64,000 nt of DNA from Aestuariivita boseongensis (GTDB taxonomy: Bacteria; Pseudomonadota; Alphaproteobacteria; Rhodobacterales; Rhodobacteraceae). Position numbers and translations under genes: made by a program. Where the stretch lies: contig NZ_JXYH01000003.1 in NCBI RefSeq assembly GCF_001262635.1, positions 62,001-126,000 of the forward strand, read 5' to 3'. Under the pieces are notes generated by a model. The model ran no database searches and had not been told where the DNA came from. It saw only the letters and a list, made by a program, of their open reading frames with translations. Positions 51,534-61,830 of the stretch are shown here, in pieces (the stretch's first letter is position 1; every line of letters begins with the position of its first letter).

Positions 51534-52031
51534 ATGACAGACGCATTGAAAGTTGTCCCCAGTTCGGATTCGGTTTCCACCGGCGTGCGCGATACCGGTG
51601 CACTGGCCGAAGGGCTGGCAAACGTGCTGGCCGACACCTATCGCCTGACATTCAAGACACATGCCTACCACTGGAATGTGGAAGGGCCGCTGTTCTATTC
51701 GATCCACAAGCTGACGGAAGAGCAGTATGAAAACATGTTCACCGCTGCTGACGAACTGGCAGAACGCATTCGCTCTTTGGGGCATCTCGCGCCGTCGCGG
51801 ATGAACGACATTCTGCAGGCTTCGGTCATTGAGGACGTCGAAGACGAGCTGGATGCAGCAGGCATGATCGAAGATCTGGCCAAAGACCATGAACGCATCG
51901 CGCACCGGATGCATGCCCTGGTGGAGATGTCCGGTGGCCGCAAGGACGTGGTGACCGAAGACCTGGCTACCGAACGGTCGGCCTTCCACGAACAAGCCGC
52001 ATGGATGCTGCGCGCGATCGCAAAATCCTGA
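51534..52031 (+). CDS. dps: DNA-protection/iron-storage protein Dps
   Basis: 165 residues. The inter-subunit ferroxidase site is visible as LTFKTHAYHWNVEGPLFYSIHKL (His and Trp) and DELAERIRSLG (Asp/Glu). It forms a 12-mer that oxidises ferrous iron with peroxide. AAAGGAG precedes the ATG. EcfG control of dps is a common alphaproteobacterial stress feature and fits the promoter. A terminator follows. Confidence 0.95.
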   Translation: MTDALKVVPSSDSVSTGVRDTGALAEGLANVLADTYRLTFKTHAYHWNVEGPLFYSIHKLTEEQYENMFTAADELAERIRSLGHLAPSRMNDILQASVIEDVEDELDAAGMIEDLAKDHERIAHRMHALVEMSGGRKDVVTEDLATERSAFHEQAAWMLRAIAKS

Positions 52032-52078
52032 CGCGCATTGAAACTTTGGGCTTTCGAATTTCCCATCGAAGGCCGCAA

Positions 52079-52106
52079 CCCGCCGGCCCCAGCCGGCGGG
52101 CTTTTT
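52079..52106 (+). terminator. Rho-independent terminator of dps
   Basis: CCCGCCGGC-CCCA-GCCGGCGGG, a perfect 9-bp stem, followed by CTTTTT. Confidence 0.93.
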
Positions 52107-52129
52107 CGTCCCTGCATGAGTAGGTGCAT

Positions 52130-53539
52130 TTAACGCGCCAGCGCTTCGATCTCATCCGGCGACAGATGGCTGACGTCGGCCCAGCTGCGCGATTTACCGG
52201 GGTTCAGCAGCCCCTTCGGATCCATCCGCTTCTTGACCGCCAGGTGCCGGAAATCGGGTTTCATCCCCCCGCCTTCCACCTGATAGGTATGGGCATCATA
52301 AACGGTGCATCCATTGGCGCGGTACAGCGCATCGACCGACCGCAATTCGCTTTCATCCTGCGTCCAGATGATTGGCAGATCAGACGCCGTGACTGCCCCC
52401 TCATAGCGCGAAAATTCGTGATGCATCCATGCGCGGCGCCCCAGTCTGGCATGCAATGCGGCCACGCGCTCCACGTCCGACGGGTCATTGACACCATATT
52501 GCTGATAGGTGGCGCTGCGATCCGATTTCAGAACCTGCAGCGTCGTGTGGTTCCAGCCGAATTCGAACACATGCGGAATGCCCGCGGCGGCGCGTTCCGC
52601 GTCATCCATGGAAAGCGCAACCGTACCTCCATGCGCCCGGATCAGATCGTGGAACGCATCCAGCTGTTCGCGCGGCACAAGGCTGACCATCAGATCACGG
52701 CCCTTGGGGATATGGCCTTCGAGCCGGGGGAAGTAAGCGGCAATCCTTGCGTCAACAACGCTGACCAGCTTGCGGTCAATATCCTGCCTGTTGGCCAGGG
52801 CATACCCCGCACGATAGGCGTCGGCATAGCTGTCGAACGTGGCCATGCAACTGATCCAGTCGCGCGTCGGCACGGTGCGCAGGGTCACTTCGGTAATGAC
52901 TCCGTTCAGCCCCCAGGCATGGTGAATGCGCAGCACGTCTTCGCCCTGAAAGACATGCTCCACCGGCGTCTCTTCAACAGAAAGAGCACGGATTTCGCGG
53001 ATGTTGCCCGGCTCCCGCAGGGGGCCATTGGCGACCGATCCGATGCCCGCAGAACCGCCAGCCACAAAGCCTCCAATCGTTGCGATATCCTGCGTTGAGG
53101 GGAACATAGTCATCTCGCGCCCATGTGCCTTGAGCGCCGCATTGATATCGGCCATCAGCGCCCCGGCTTCGACGCGAACGAAATCCGGCCCGATCTCGAG
53201 GATACGGCTCATCCCCAACGTCTCGATGATCAGCCCGCCATGCAACGGCACGGATTGTCCGTAATTCCCGGTCCCGCCACCGCGCAGCACAACGGGCGCG
53301 TTGTGCCCAAACGCAACCGACAGGCACTGCGCCAGCTCGTCCTTTGTCTTGGGCTGTGCCACCAGATCGCCAAAGGACCGCTTCAGCTGCGCGTTCAGCA
53401 CCGGGGAATACCAGAAGAAATCGCGCGAGCGTTTCTTGACCAACACCGTCTCGTCGATGATCGCCACGGGCGCCAGGTCACGCTTCATCGCTGCCCAGTC
53501 AACTGCATCTGCATCGGGGGTAGGAACGGGTTTGGTCAT
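52130..53539 (-). CDS. FAD-linked oxidase (GlcD/PCMH superfamily)
   Basis: 469 residues. The FAD-binding segments VVLRGGGTGNYGQSVPL and STQDIATIGGFVAGGSAGIGSV show the PCMH fold; the C-terminus ends with KRMDPKGLLNPGK, typical of glycolate/lactate-type oxidases. It lacks the second-subunit genes found in glc, so it probably works alone. Substrate unknown; a 2-hydroxy acid is the family default. Confidence 0.82.
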   Translation of the reverse strand: MTKPVPTPDADAVDWAAMKRDLAPVAIIDETVLVKKRSRDFFWYSPVLNAQLKRSFGDLVAQPKTKDELAQCLSVAFGHNAPVVLRGGGTGNYGQSVPLHGGLIIETLGMSRILEIGPDFVRVEAGALMADINAALKAHGREMTMFPSTQDIATIGGFVAGGSAGIGSVANGPLREPGNIREIRALSVEETPVEHVFQGEDVLRIHHAWGLNGVITEVTLRTVPTRDWISCMATFDSYADAYRAGYALANRQDIDRKLVSVVDARIAAYFPRLEGHIPKGRDLMVSLVPREQLDAFHDLIRAHGGTVALSMDDAERAAAGIPHVFEFGWNHTTLQVLKSDRSATYQQYGVNDPSDVERVAALHARLGRRAWMHHEFSRYEGAVTASDLPIIWTQDESELRSVDALYRANGCTVYDAHTYQVEGGGMKPDFRHLAVKKRMDPKGLLNPGKSRSWADVSHLSPDEIEALAR

Positions 53540-53713
53540 TTGGGCAAGCTCCTCTGGTGATCAATACGAGACGGCGGGTGTTGCACCCGAGGTGGCCCGT
53601 TGAACCTGTGCCAGAGACATCACCCGATATGGCAAAGCAGGCGCAGGCAATCAACCCTTGGCTTGACTTGCAGGGGCGTTTGGCACCAACCAATGGGCAA
53701 ATGGAGGATCCAG

Positions 53714-54109
53714 ATGCCCAAATTGCACACAACCGCAGCAGACCTGGTCGCCGCAGCCCGCGCCCGGATCGCAGAGGTCGAAACCACAGACCTGATTGCG
53801 GCCGTCAACGATCCGAACACGGTGATCGTCGATATCCGTGACATTCGCGAACGCAAGAAAGGCTTCATCCCCGGTTCGGTCCATGCACCCCGGGGGATGC
53901 TGGAGTTCTGGGTCGATCCCGACAGCCCCTATTACCGCGATGTTTTCGGTCAGGACGGGAAGCGGTACGTGCTGCATTGCGCCTCGGGCTGGCGGTCGGC
54001 GCTTGCCACGGCGGCGCTGAACGACATGGGCTTTGACGCGGCCCATCTGCGCGAAGGCTTCAGCGATTGGGTCAAGCAAGGCGGGCCTGTCGAAACGCCC
54101 GATGACTGA
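53714..54109 (+). CDS. Single-domain rhodanese
   Basis: 131 residues. VIVDIRDIRERKKGFIPGSVHAPRGMLEFW and the active-site loop HCASGWRSALA with its catalytic cysteine show a sulfurtransferase. Start at 53714 follows GGAGG. It overlaps the following GrdB-like ORF by 8 bp, so the two are co-translated and may share sulfur or redox chemistry. Confidence 0.88.
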   Translation: MPKLHTTAADLVAAARARIAEVETTDLIAAVNDPNTVIVDIRDIRERKKGFIPGSVHAPRGMLEFWVDPDSPYYRDVFGQDGKRYVLHCASGWRSALATAALNDMGFDAAHLREGFSDWVKQGGPVETPDD

Positions 54110-54992
54110 ACCGATCCGCTATATCGACCGCACGCGCGCCTATTATCGGGCGCTGGGATACGGTGCGGCCTATGAGTGGGCGCAGAATGACAGCGCGCCG
54201 TTTGCGCCCGCACCGGATCTTGCGGCGGCCACTGTCGCCGTGGTGACAACCGCAGCCCCCTTCCGCCCCGAGGCTGGCGATCAGGGGCCCGGTGCGCCCT
54301 ATAACGGGCAAGCCAAATTCTATGAGGTCTACGCGCTGCCTTCGGATCCGGTGCCGGATCTCAGGATCTCTCACGTGGCGATTGATCGCGACCACACCAC
54401 GGCCGAAGATCCCGGCAGCTACCTCCCGCTGGCCGCGCTGAAACGGGCCGAGGAAGCCGGGCGCATCGGACAGGCCGCGCCGCTTGTCTTTGGCTTGCCG
54501 ACCAATCGCTCGCAACGCCACACGGTGGACGTCGATTGCCCCGAACTGGTGGGCCGGCTGACAAGCGCCGGGATCGACGCTGTCATCTTCGTGCCGAATT
54601 GCCCGGTCTGCCACCAATCCTGCGCTCTGGCCGCCCGCGCGGTCGAGGAGGCCGGCATTCCGACAGTGATCATGGGCTGTGCCCTCGACATCGTTAAGCG
54701 TGCGGGCGTTCCCCGGTTTCTTTTCAGCGATTTTCCTTTGGGCAATGCAGCAGGGCGGCCCAATGACGTGCCTTCGCAGGACCAAACGCTTGCGATGGCG
54801 CTGGACCTTCTGGAAACCGCTCAGGGCCCTCGCGCGACACATTGGTCACCGCTGGTCTGGCCCGGCCCACCCGACTGGCGGGAAGATTATTCGAACCCTG
54901 CCAGATTAAGCGCGGACGAGATCGCCCGCAGGCGTGCTGAATTTGACAAAGGCAAGGCTGCGGCCAAAGCACGGCGGACGGAAACGCTCTAG
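54102..54992 (+). CDS. Glycine/D-proline reductase-type (GrdB/PrdB-like) protein
   Basis: 296 residues, recognised from memory as the Rhodobacterales branch of the GrdB/PrdB selenoprotein-B family. VPNCPVCHQSCALAARAVEEAGIPTVIMG carries a cysteine-rich motif at the place where anaerobic relatives use selenocysteine. No grdA, grdC, selenocysteine machinery or TGA readthrough is present, so it is not a functional glycine reductase of the clostridial type. Start at 54102 overlaps the rhodanese stop by 8 bp. Substrate unknown. Confidence 0.65.
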   Translation: MTEPIRYIDRTRAYYRALGYGAAYEWAQNDSAPFAPAPDLAAATVAVVTTAAPFRPEAGDQGPGAPYNGQAKFYEVYALPSDPVPDLRISHVAIDRDHTTAEDPGSYLPLAALKRAEEAGRIGQAAPLVFGLPTNRSQRHTVDVDCPELVGRLTSAGIDAVIFVPNCPVCHQSCALAARAVEEAGIPTVIMGCALDIVKRAGVPRFLFSDFPLGNAAGRPNDVPSQDQTLAMALDLLETAQGPRATHWSPLVWPGPPDWREDYSNPARLSADEIARRRAEFDKGKAAAKARRTETL

Positions 54993-55131
54993 TTCTCCGA
55001 ACCGATTTCAGCGGCCTCTGACACCCCAGGGTCGCAGCCGCATTGTGCTCCGGCATCCGGTCAGGACCTGTAAGCGATTTGGCCTTTGCCGTTCCCCCTG
55101 ATTGCCAAGCAGCTCAAACTGCCTGCTAAAA

Positions 55132-55869
55132 TCAGTCGAAACTGAACTGCGGCAGCTGTCCAAAGGCGTTTTTCAACGCCTCCCCCCAGCCGTTTGAAAC
55201 CGTCGTGTAATAGGGGTCATCATCTTCGATCCGGTCCTGGTACCCAATCTGCATCTCGTCGACGCGGCAGATCACGTAATCCAGCGGCAACCCGACCGAA
55301 AGATTGGATTTGATCGTGCTGTCAAAGCTGACCATCAACAGTTTGATCGCGTTCTCAAACGACATGTCCGGGTCATAGGCGCGCACCAGAATGGGTTTGC
55401 CGTATTTCGTCTCACCGATCTGAAAGAACGGATTGTCGTCCGAGGCTTCGATGAAGTTGCCTTCGGGATAGATCAGGAACAGGCGCGGTTCGCTGCCCTT
55501 GATCTGTCCGCCTACGATCATCGTCGCCCCGAAGGCCGAGGCCATGGCCTGATCCTGCCCGGTCATGTTGTCGGCAATCACTTCTTTCAGCGTTCGTCCC
55601 ACAAGGCGTGCGACCTGAAACATGGATGGCGCGGCCAGAATTGACGGGCTCCGTTCCTCCGGCGCTTTGGAGCGTTCGTCGATCAGCCCGATCACCGCCT
55701 GCGTGGTGGCCAGATTGCCGGCAGTCATAATGGTGATGACGCGTTCACCGGGCACCTGCCAGGTGTGCATCTTCTTTGCCGTCGCGATATTGTCCAGACC
55801 CGCATTCGTGCGGGTATCCGACATGAAGACCAGCCCCTGGTTCAGGCGCATGCCTACGCAATAAGTCAT
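55132..55869 (-). CDS. Anbu proteasome-like peptidase
   Basis: 245 residues, Ntn-hydrolase fold. MTYCVGMRLNQGLVFMSDTRTNAG is typical of Anbu: Thr2 becomes the N-terminal nucleophile after Met removal. MTAGNLATTQAV and DYVICRVDEMQ are also family features. Anbu forms helical or ring-like assemblies; its substrates are not known. It is the last gene of a four-gene operon with ATP-grasp, alpha-E and transglutaminase genes, which predicts peptide synthesis and turnover. Confidence 0.9.
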   Translation of the reverse strand: MTYCVGMRLNQGLVFMSDTRTNAGLDNIATAKKMHTWQVPGERVITIMTAGNLATTQAVIGLIDERSKAPEERSPSILAAPSMFQVARLVGRTLKEVIADNMTGQDQAMASAFGATMIVGGQIKGSEPRLFLIYPEGNFIEASDDNPFFQIGETKYGKPILVRAYDPDMSFENAIKLLMVSFDSTIKSNLSVGLPLDYVICRVDEMQIGYQDRIEDDDPYYTTVSNGWGEALKNAFGQLPQFSFD

Positions 55870-55944
55870 GTGTTAGTCTGCCCGCCTGCTTTACCGGATC
55901 GCTATGTCATCAATCACATACGATCCGGTTAACACTTTGGACCA

Positions 55945-56757
55945 TTATTGCTGCTCTACCTGCAGTTTGACCAGCATATTTTCCGTCCCATGCCCGTAAC
56001 GCATACCAGATACAGGTGCTGCGCCCAGATAATCCAGCCCGGTCGCAACGCGGACATAACGCGCATCGGGCGATATTCCGTTGGAAATGTCGAAGCCAAC
56101 CCAGCCCAATCCGGGCGTGTGGGCTTCTGCCCAGGCGTGGCTGGCATCCTGGCTGACACGGTCATCCATCATCAGGTAACCACTGACGTACCGCGCAGGA
56201 ATGCCCAGGCTGCGCGCCGCCGCGATAAAGACATGGGCATGATCCTGACACACACCATGTCCCGCCTCGACCACCTGCTCCGCCGTCAGTTCCGAGCTGG
56301 TCTGATCCGTCGAATAGGGCACCTTTTCAAGGATGTGCGCTGACAACTCGTGCAGCATCTCAAGCGTATCCTTGGGCTTGTCGAACTCGGACACAAGGCC
56401 GCGCACATTGGGCCCAGCCACTGTCAGAGGGGTAGAGCGTTCGAACAACCACAAGGGCACAAAGCCAAGATGCTTGCCGGTCACGCCCGCATTGTCTGAT
56501 ACGTCGACCTCGCCTTCGCAATGCACCGTGATGTCCTGTACGCCAGGCTCAAAACTGATCAGATCGACAGTGTTTGCATGCTCGTCCTCGAACGACACCT
56601 GACGGCGTCCGCCCGCGATGTTGATGTCCCACGCCAGCACGGCCTGGTTCGGCCGCGACTTGGGGCGCAGGCGCAGTTGCTGCAGCGCATAGGGCACAGG
56701 TTTGTCGTAGTGATACGAGGTGGTATGCGAAATTTTCAACTTCATCTTGTTATTCAT
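55945..56757 (-). CDS. Transglutaminase-like cysteine peptidase
   Basis: 270 residues. The Cys-His-Asp triad is visible: Cys in GHGVCQDHAHVFIAAARSLG, His in ASHAWAEAH and Asp in WVGFDISNG. The bacterial N-terminal domain (ISHTTSYHYDKPVPYALQQLRLRP) precedes it. It overlaps the alpha-E gene by 8 bp; an internal ATG at 56745 is a possible alternative start. In related operons it is thought to cleave or join amide bonds in a peptide made by the ATP-grasp partner. Confidence 0.9.
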   Translation of the reverse strand: MNNKMKLKISHTTSYHYDKPVPYALQQLRLRPKSRPNQAVLAWDINIAGGRRQVSFEDEHANTVDLISFEPGVQDITVHCEGEVDVSDNAGVTGKHLGFVPLWLFERSTPLTVAGPNVRGLVSEFDKPKDTLEMLHELSAHILEKVPYSTDQTSSELTAEQVVEAGHGVCQDHAHVFIAAARSLGIPARYVSGYLMMDDRVSQDASHAWAEAHTPGLGWVGFDISNGISPDARYVRVATGLDYLGAAPVSGMRYGHGTENMLVKLQVEQQ

Positions 56758-57691
56758 AGAACCTGTAGTCGATTTCGATCTGGCGGCCCAGCGCCTGGCT
56801 TTCGGACAGGAATTCGGTCACGAATTCATGCAGGCCGTATTCGAAGATCTTGTCGATCGTCATTGTTTCAAAGCGGTGGCAGATCTTTTCGACCATGCCA
56901 TGGCACGGCATCCGGTCCCCATAATCCTTGGCGATATAGTCCAGATTGTCCGAGATTTTCCGGTAACAGAACGCCAGCGATCGCGGCAGACGCTTATCCA
57001 GGATCAGGAAACGCGCGATCATGCGCGGGTCGTACTCGCCCTCATGCAGGGTCTGGTAGGCCCGCGCCGAGGATGTCGCGCGCAGGATCGTTTCCCACTG
57101 CACGTTGTCACTGGCCGATCCCACATGCATGATCGAGGGCAGCAGGATGTAATACTTCACATCCAGCACGCGCGCGGCGTTGTCGGCCCGTTCAAAGAAC
57201 GTCCCTATCCGCGCAAAGTCATAGACATCGTTACGCACCATCGTGCCGTGCAACGATCCGCGCACATAGGCGCTGCGCTGGCGGATCACCTGCAGGATAT
57301 CCGGCAGGCTTTGTTCCCGCACCGGCCGGGCGAGCAGATCGCGCAGATCCATCCAGCATTCGTTCACCGCCTCCCAGACCTCGCGGGTCAGGGCTGTGCG
57401 CACAAGCCGCGCGTTGGTGCGGGCAGCCTCAACGGCCGACATAACGCTGGACGGGTTACTTTTGTCGCGCAAAAGAAAGTTGACGACCTTACCGCCTTCA
57501 ACGGTCTCATGTTTCTCAAGATAGGCGCTGAGAAGCCCCATAGCCGTCAGGATCGACGTCCATTCGCTTTCCGCCGCACTTGACCGAGTTAGCGAAATCC
57601 GCAGGCCGGCGTCGATCATCCGGGCAGTGTTTTCGGTTCGCTCCATGTATCGCAGCATCCAGAAGACGCCGCCTGCTGTTTTGCCTAGCAT
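56750..57691 (-). CDS. Alpha-E domain protein
   Basis: 313 residues, all-helical, opening with MLGKTAGGVFWMLRYMERTENTARMIDAGLR, the recognised start of the alpha-E family. ERADNAARVLDVKYYILLPS is another conserved block. It is always paired with a circularly permuted ATP-grasp protein, 4 bp upstream here. Biochemical role not established. Confidence 0.9.
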   Translation of the reverse strand: MLGKTAGGVFWMLRYMERTENTARMIDAGLRISLTRSSAAESEWTSILTAMGLLSAYLEKHETVEGGKVVNFLLRDKSNPSSVMSAVEAARTNARLVRTALTREVWEAVNECWMDLRDLLARPVREQSLPDILQVIRQRSAYVRGSLHGTMVRNDVYDFARIGTFFERADNAARVLDVKYYILLPSIMHVGSASDNVQWETILRATSSARAYQTLHEGEYDPRMIARFLILDKRLPRSLAFCYRKISDNLDYIAKDYGDRMPCHGMVEKICHRFETMTIDKIFEYGLHEFVTEFLSESQALGRQIEIDYRFYE

Positions 57692-57695
57692 TGCG

Positions 57696-59123
57696 TCAGT
57701 CCTCCAGAACCCAGGTGTCTTTCGTGCCGCCGCCCTGGCTTGAATTCACCACAAGCGATCCTTTCTTCAGCGCCACACGGGTCAACCCGCCAGGAATGAT
57801 CTCCACCCCCTTGGGCGAGGCCAGAGCGAAGGGCCGCAAATCAACATGGCGCGGCGCCAGCCCGGATTTGGCCAGGATCGGCACCGTCGACAGCGACAGC
57901 GTAGGTTGCGCAATGTAATTGCCGGGTTTCGCTTCCAATTTGGCGCGGAACGCGGCCAGTTCTTTCTTGCTGGCCGCAGGCCCCACCAGCATGCCATAGC
58001 CACCTGATCCGTGGACTTCCTTCACGACCAATTCAGGCAGATTATCCAAAACGTATTGCAACGCCTCAGGCTCTGAGCAGCGCCATGTAGGAACGTTCTT
58101 CAGGATCGCCTTTTCGCCGGTATAGAACTCAACGATCTCGGGCATATAGGAATAGATCGCCTTGTCGTCAGCAATCCCTGTACCCGGCGCATTGGCAATG
58201 GTGATGCCACCGGCGCGATACACATCCAGAATTCCCGGCACGCCCAGAACGGAATCCGGGTTGAAGTTCATCGGGTCAAGGAATTCATCGTCAACACGGC
58301 GATACAGCACGTCGATCGGCTCATAACCTTTCGTCGTGCGCATGGCGACGCGCCCATCGATCACACGCAGATCCTGGCCCTCGACCAGTTCCACGCCCAT
58401 CTGATCGGCCAGGAACGCATGTTCATAATATGCAGAATTGTGAATGCCGGGCGTCAATACCGCAACAACCGGGTTTTCCAGACAAACGGGCGGCGCACAG
58501 GCCGACAGGGACCGGCGCAAAGATCGCGGGTAATGGCTGACACGACGCACCTTGTTGCGGCTGAAAAGCTCGGGAAACATGTGCAACATGGTCTCCCGGT
58601 TCTCCAGCATGTAGGACACGCCTGAAGGTGTGCGGGCGTTATCCTCAAGTACGTAAAACTCGTTTTCGCCCGTACGCACCAGATCCGTACCGACAATATG
58701 AGTATAGATATTGCCCGGAGGCGCCACGCCGATCATCTGCGGCAGGAAGGCGTCATTCTTGGCAATCATCTCTTCCGGAATACGTCCGGCGCGCACGATC
58801 TCCTGACGGTGATAGATATCATGCAGGAAGGAATTGATGGCCCGCACGCGCTGGTCGATCCCCTTTTCCAGCATGGCCCATTCCTTGGCCGTGATGATGC
58901 GCGGCACGATGTCGAAGGGGATCAGACGTTCTGTCTCCTCCTCCATACCGTAGACGTTGAAGGTGATGCCCGTCAGGCGGAACAATGCTTCGGCCTGAGA
59001 CGACTTGCGCCTTAGGTTGCCGACCTCTTCGCCTGAAAACCATTTTGCGTAATCGGAGTAAGGCACACGCGCGGCGTCCCCATGTCCGTACATTTCATCA
59101 TAGAACTTTGGCGACTCCGCCAT
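57696..59123 (-). CDS. Circularly permuted ATP-grasp protein
   Basis: 475 residues from ATG 59123 (AGGGA upstream). Landmarks are FYDEMYGHGDAARVPY, VLEDNARTPSGVSYMLENR, DVLYRRVDDEFLDPMNF, IANAPGTGIADDKAIYSYMP and VVKEVHGSGGYGMLVGP. It is thought to form amide bonds using ATP. It heads the operon whose order is ATP-grasp, alpha-E, transglutaminase, Anbu. Promoter elements in the 147-bp gap before it were not resolved. Confidence 0.9.
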   Translation of the reverse strand: MAESPKFYDEMYGHGDAARVPYSDYAKWFSGEEVGNLRRKSSQAEALFRLTGITFNVYGMEEETERLIPFDIVPRIITAKEWAMLEKGIDQRVRAINSFLHDIYHRQEIVRAGRIPEEMIAKNDAFLPQMIGVAPPGNIYTHIVGTDLVRTGENEFYVLEDNARTPSGVSYMLENRETMLHMFPELFSRNKVRRVSHYPRSLRRSLSACAPPVCLENPVVAVLTPGIHNSAYYEHAFLADQMGVELVEGQDLRVIDGRVAMRTTKGYEPIDVLYRRVDDEFLDPMNFNPDSVLGVPGILDVYRAGGITIANAPGTGIADDKAIYSYMPEIVEFYTGEKAILKNVPTWRCSEPEALQYVLDNLPELVVKEVHGSGGYGMLVGPAASKKELAAFRAKLEAKPGNYIAQPTLSLSTVPILAKSGLAPRHVDLRPFALASPKGVEIIPGGLTRVALKKGSLVVNSSQGGGTKDTWVLED

Positions 59124-59270
59124 CGTTGTCCCTGTCTTTTTTGTTCTTCCCAACACCCAAACTGCGGAAACTGCGAAAAAGTTTCAAACAGATCGCAGGA
59201 TTTCTCAGGATTTGCTCAAAAACACAGCGAATCCCGCGGTATTTCCGCCCAAAAATGCGGCAAACGTTGC

Positions 59271-59717
59271 TCAGGCACGAACCTGAGCGGCATCCAACTC
59301 GTTCAAAAGATCCAACAGGGCCTCATAACGCTCCGGCCCCATCTCAGCCTTGATCCGGTCCATGATCGCGATACTGGTGGCCAGGTTGTCTTCAATAAGC
59401 ATGGCCCCTGCCGCCGTAATCGACACAACCTGCTTGCGCCGGTCTGTTTTGTCCGGCGTGCGCTCAATGAACCCTTTTTCGGATAACTTTTGCAGGATCC
59501 GCGTCAGACTGGGCAAAAGCAGGCACGCTTTTTCGGCGATCACCGTCGGCTCCTGCGCGCCGCCTTCGTCCAGAACGCGCAACACACGCCATTGCTGTTC
59601 GGTAATTCCCACATCGGACAGCATCGCGCGGATCGGTCCCATCACGCGTTCCCGCGCGCGCAGAAGCGCAATCGGCAAAGACCGCGAGGTCAAAGGCATG
59701 TGGCCGTCTTGTGACAT
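59271..59717 (-). CDS. hpaR: MarR-family regulator HpaR
   Basis: 148 residues from ATG 59717 (59753 and 59699 are alternatives). The winged HTH spans about 40-105, including ITEQQWRVLRVLDEGGAQEPTVIAEKACLLLPSLTRILQKLSEKGFIERTPDKTDRR. The N-terminal SLPIALLRARERVMGPIR is typical of HpaR, repressor of homoprotocatechuate degradation. It is divergent from hpaF-hpaE-hpaD, its expected targets. Confidence 0.88.
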   Translation of the reverse strand: MSQDGHMPLTSRSLPIALLRARERVMGPIRAMLSDVGITEQQWRVLRVLDEGGAQEPTVIAEKACLLLPSLTRILQKLSEKGFIERTPDKTDRRKQVVSITAAGAMLIEDNLATSIAIMDRIKAEMGPERYEALLDLLNELDAAQVRA

Positions 59718-59767
59718 GCGCCTGACTGTGCCTTGCTTGTCGGTGTGAAGCAATATGGCAAAAAGAC

Positions 59768-59806
59768 TTGACCCATTCCCGGGTTTTTATTACACATGTT
59801 AATTAA
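59768..59806 (+). promoter_or_regulatory. Candidate hpa promoter and HpaR site
   Basis: A TTGACC hexamer (59768-59773) is followed 17 nt later by TACACA, a modest sigma70 pair. TTAATTAA (59799-59806) is a palindrome just downstream, a plausible repressor site. The 105-bp spacer between hpaR and hpaF is otherwise plain. Confidence 0.35.
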
Positions 59807-59822
59807 TTTCGGGAGGAGTGGG

Positions 59823-60212
59823 ATGCCCCACATCACGCTGGATTATTCCGCGAATATGGAAAAGCGCACGGATATCCCCGCGCTGTGCGACCACCTGCGC
59901 CGCGCCGCGATTGAAACCGGTGTCTTCCCCATGCCCGGTATCCGCGTGCGGGCCTTTGCAGCAACCCATGTCTCTATTGCGGATGGCGATCCCGAACACG
60001 GCTACATCGATATCTCGATCCGGCTGCGCGAAGGACGCGATCAGGAAACCCGCGAAGCAGCCACACAGGCGATTTTCGAGGCGGCGAAAACGTTCCTGCA
60101 ACCCGCTCTCGACACCTATTCCATCGCGCTTTCGGTCGAGATGCGGAACATCGACGCCAGCCTCTCACCGAAAACCGGAACCATCCGCGACCACCTCACT
60201 CGAAAGGGGTAA
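59823..60212 (+). CDS. hpaF: 5-carboxymethyl-2-hydroxymuconate delta-isomerase
   Basis: 129 residues, tautomerase fold. Pro2 after Met is the catalytic base (MPHITLDYSANME). A clear GGGAGGAG fixes the start at 59823. It isomerises the ring-cleavage acid in homoprotocatechuate breakdown. hpaE follows after 1 bp. Confidence 0.93.
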   Translation: MPHITLDYSANMEKRTDIPALCDHLRRAAIETGVFPMPGIRVRAFAATHVSIADGDPEHGYIDISIRLREGRDQETREAATQAIFEAAKTFLQPALDTYSIALSVEMRNIDASLSPKTGTIRDHLTRKG

Positions 60213-60213
60213 G

Positions 60214-61725
<1,512 letters not shown>

Positions 61726-61758
61726 TCTTCTGCTATTTCCAAATACATCCGGGGAGTT

Positions 61759-61777
61759 TGAGGGGCAGCGCCCCTCA
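61759..61777. repeat. GC hairpin repeat upstream of hpaD
   Basis: TGAGGGGC-AGC-GCCCCTCA, preceded by TTTCCAAATACATCCGGGGA. This is the partner of the segment at 20833-20886 and suggests a shared intergenic repeat. It lies between hpaE and hpaD within the operon. Confidence 0.55.
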
Positions 61778-61830
61778 TCAAAAACAAGAACAACGCGCCG
61801 CAGGCGCACATTTTGACAGGAGCACATCGC

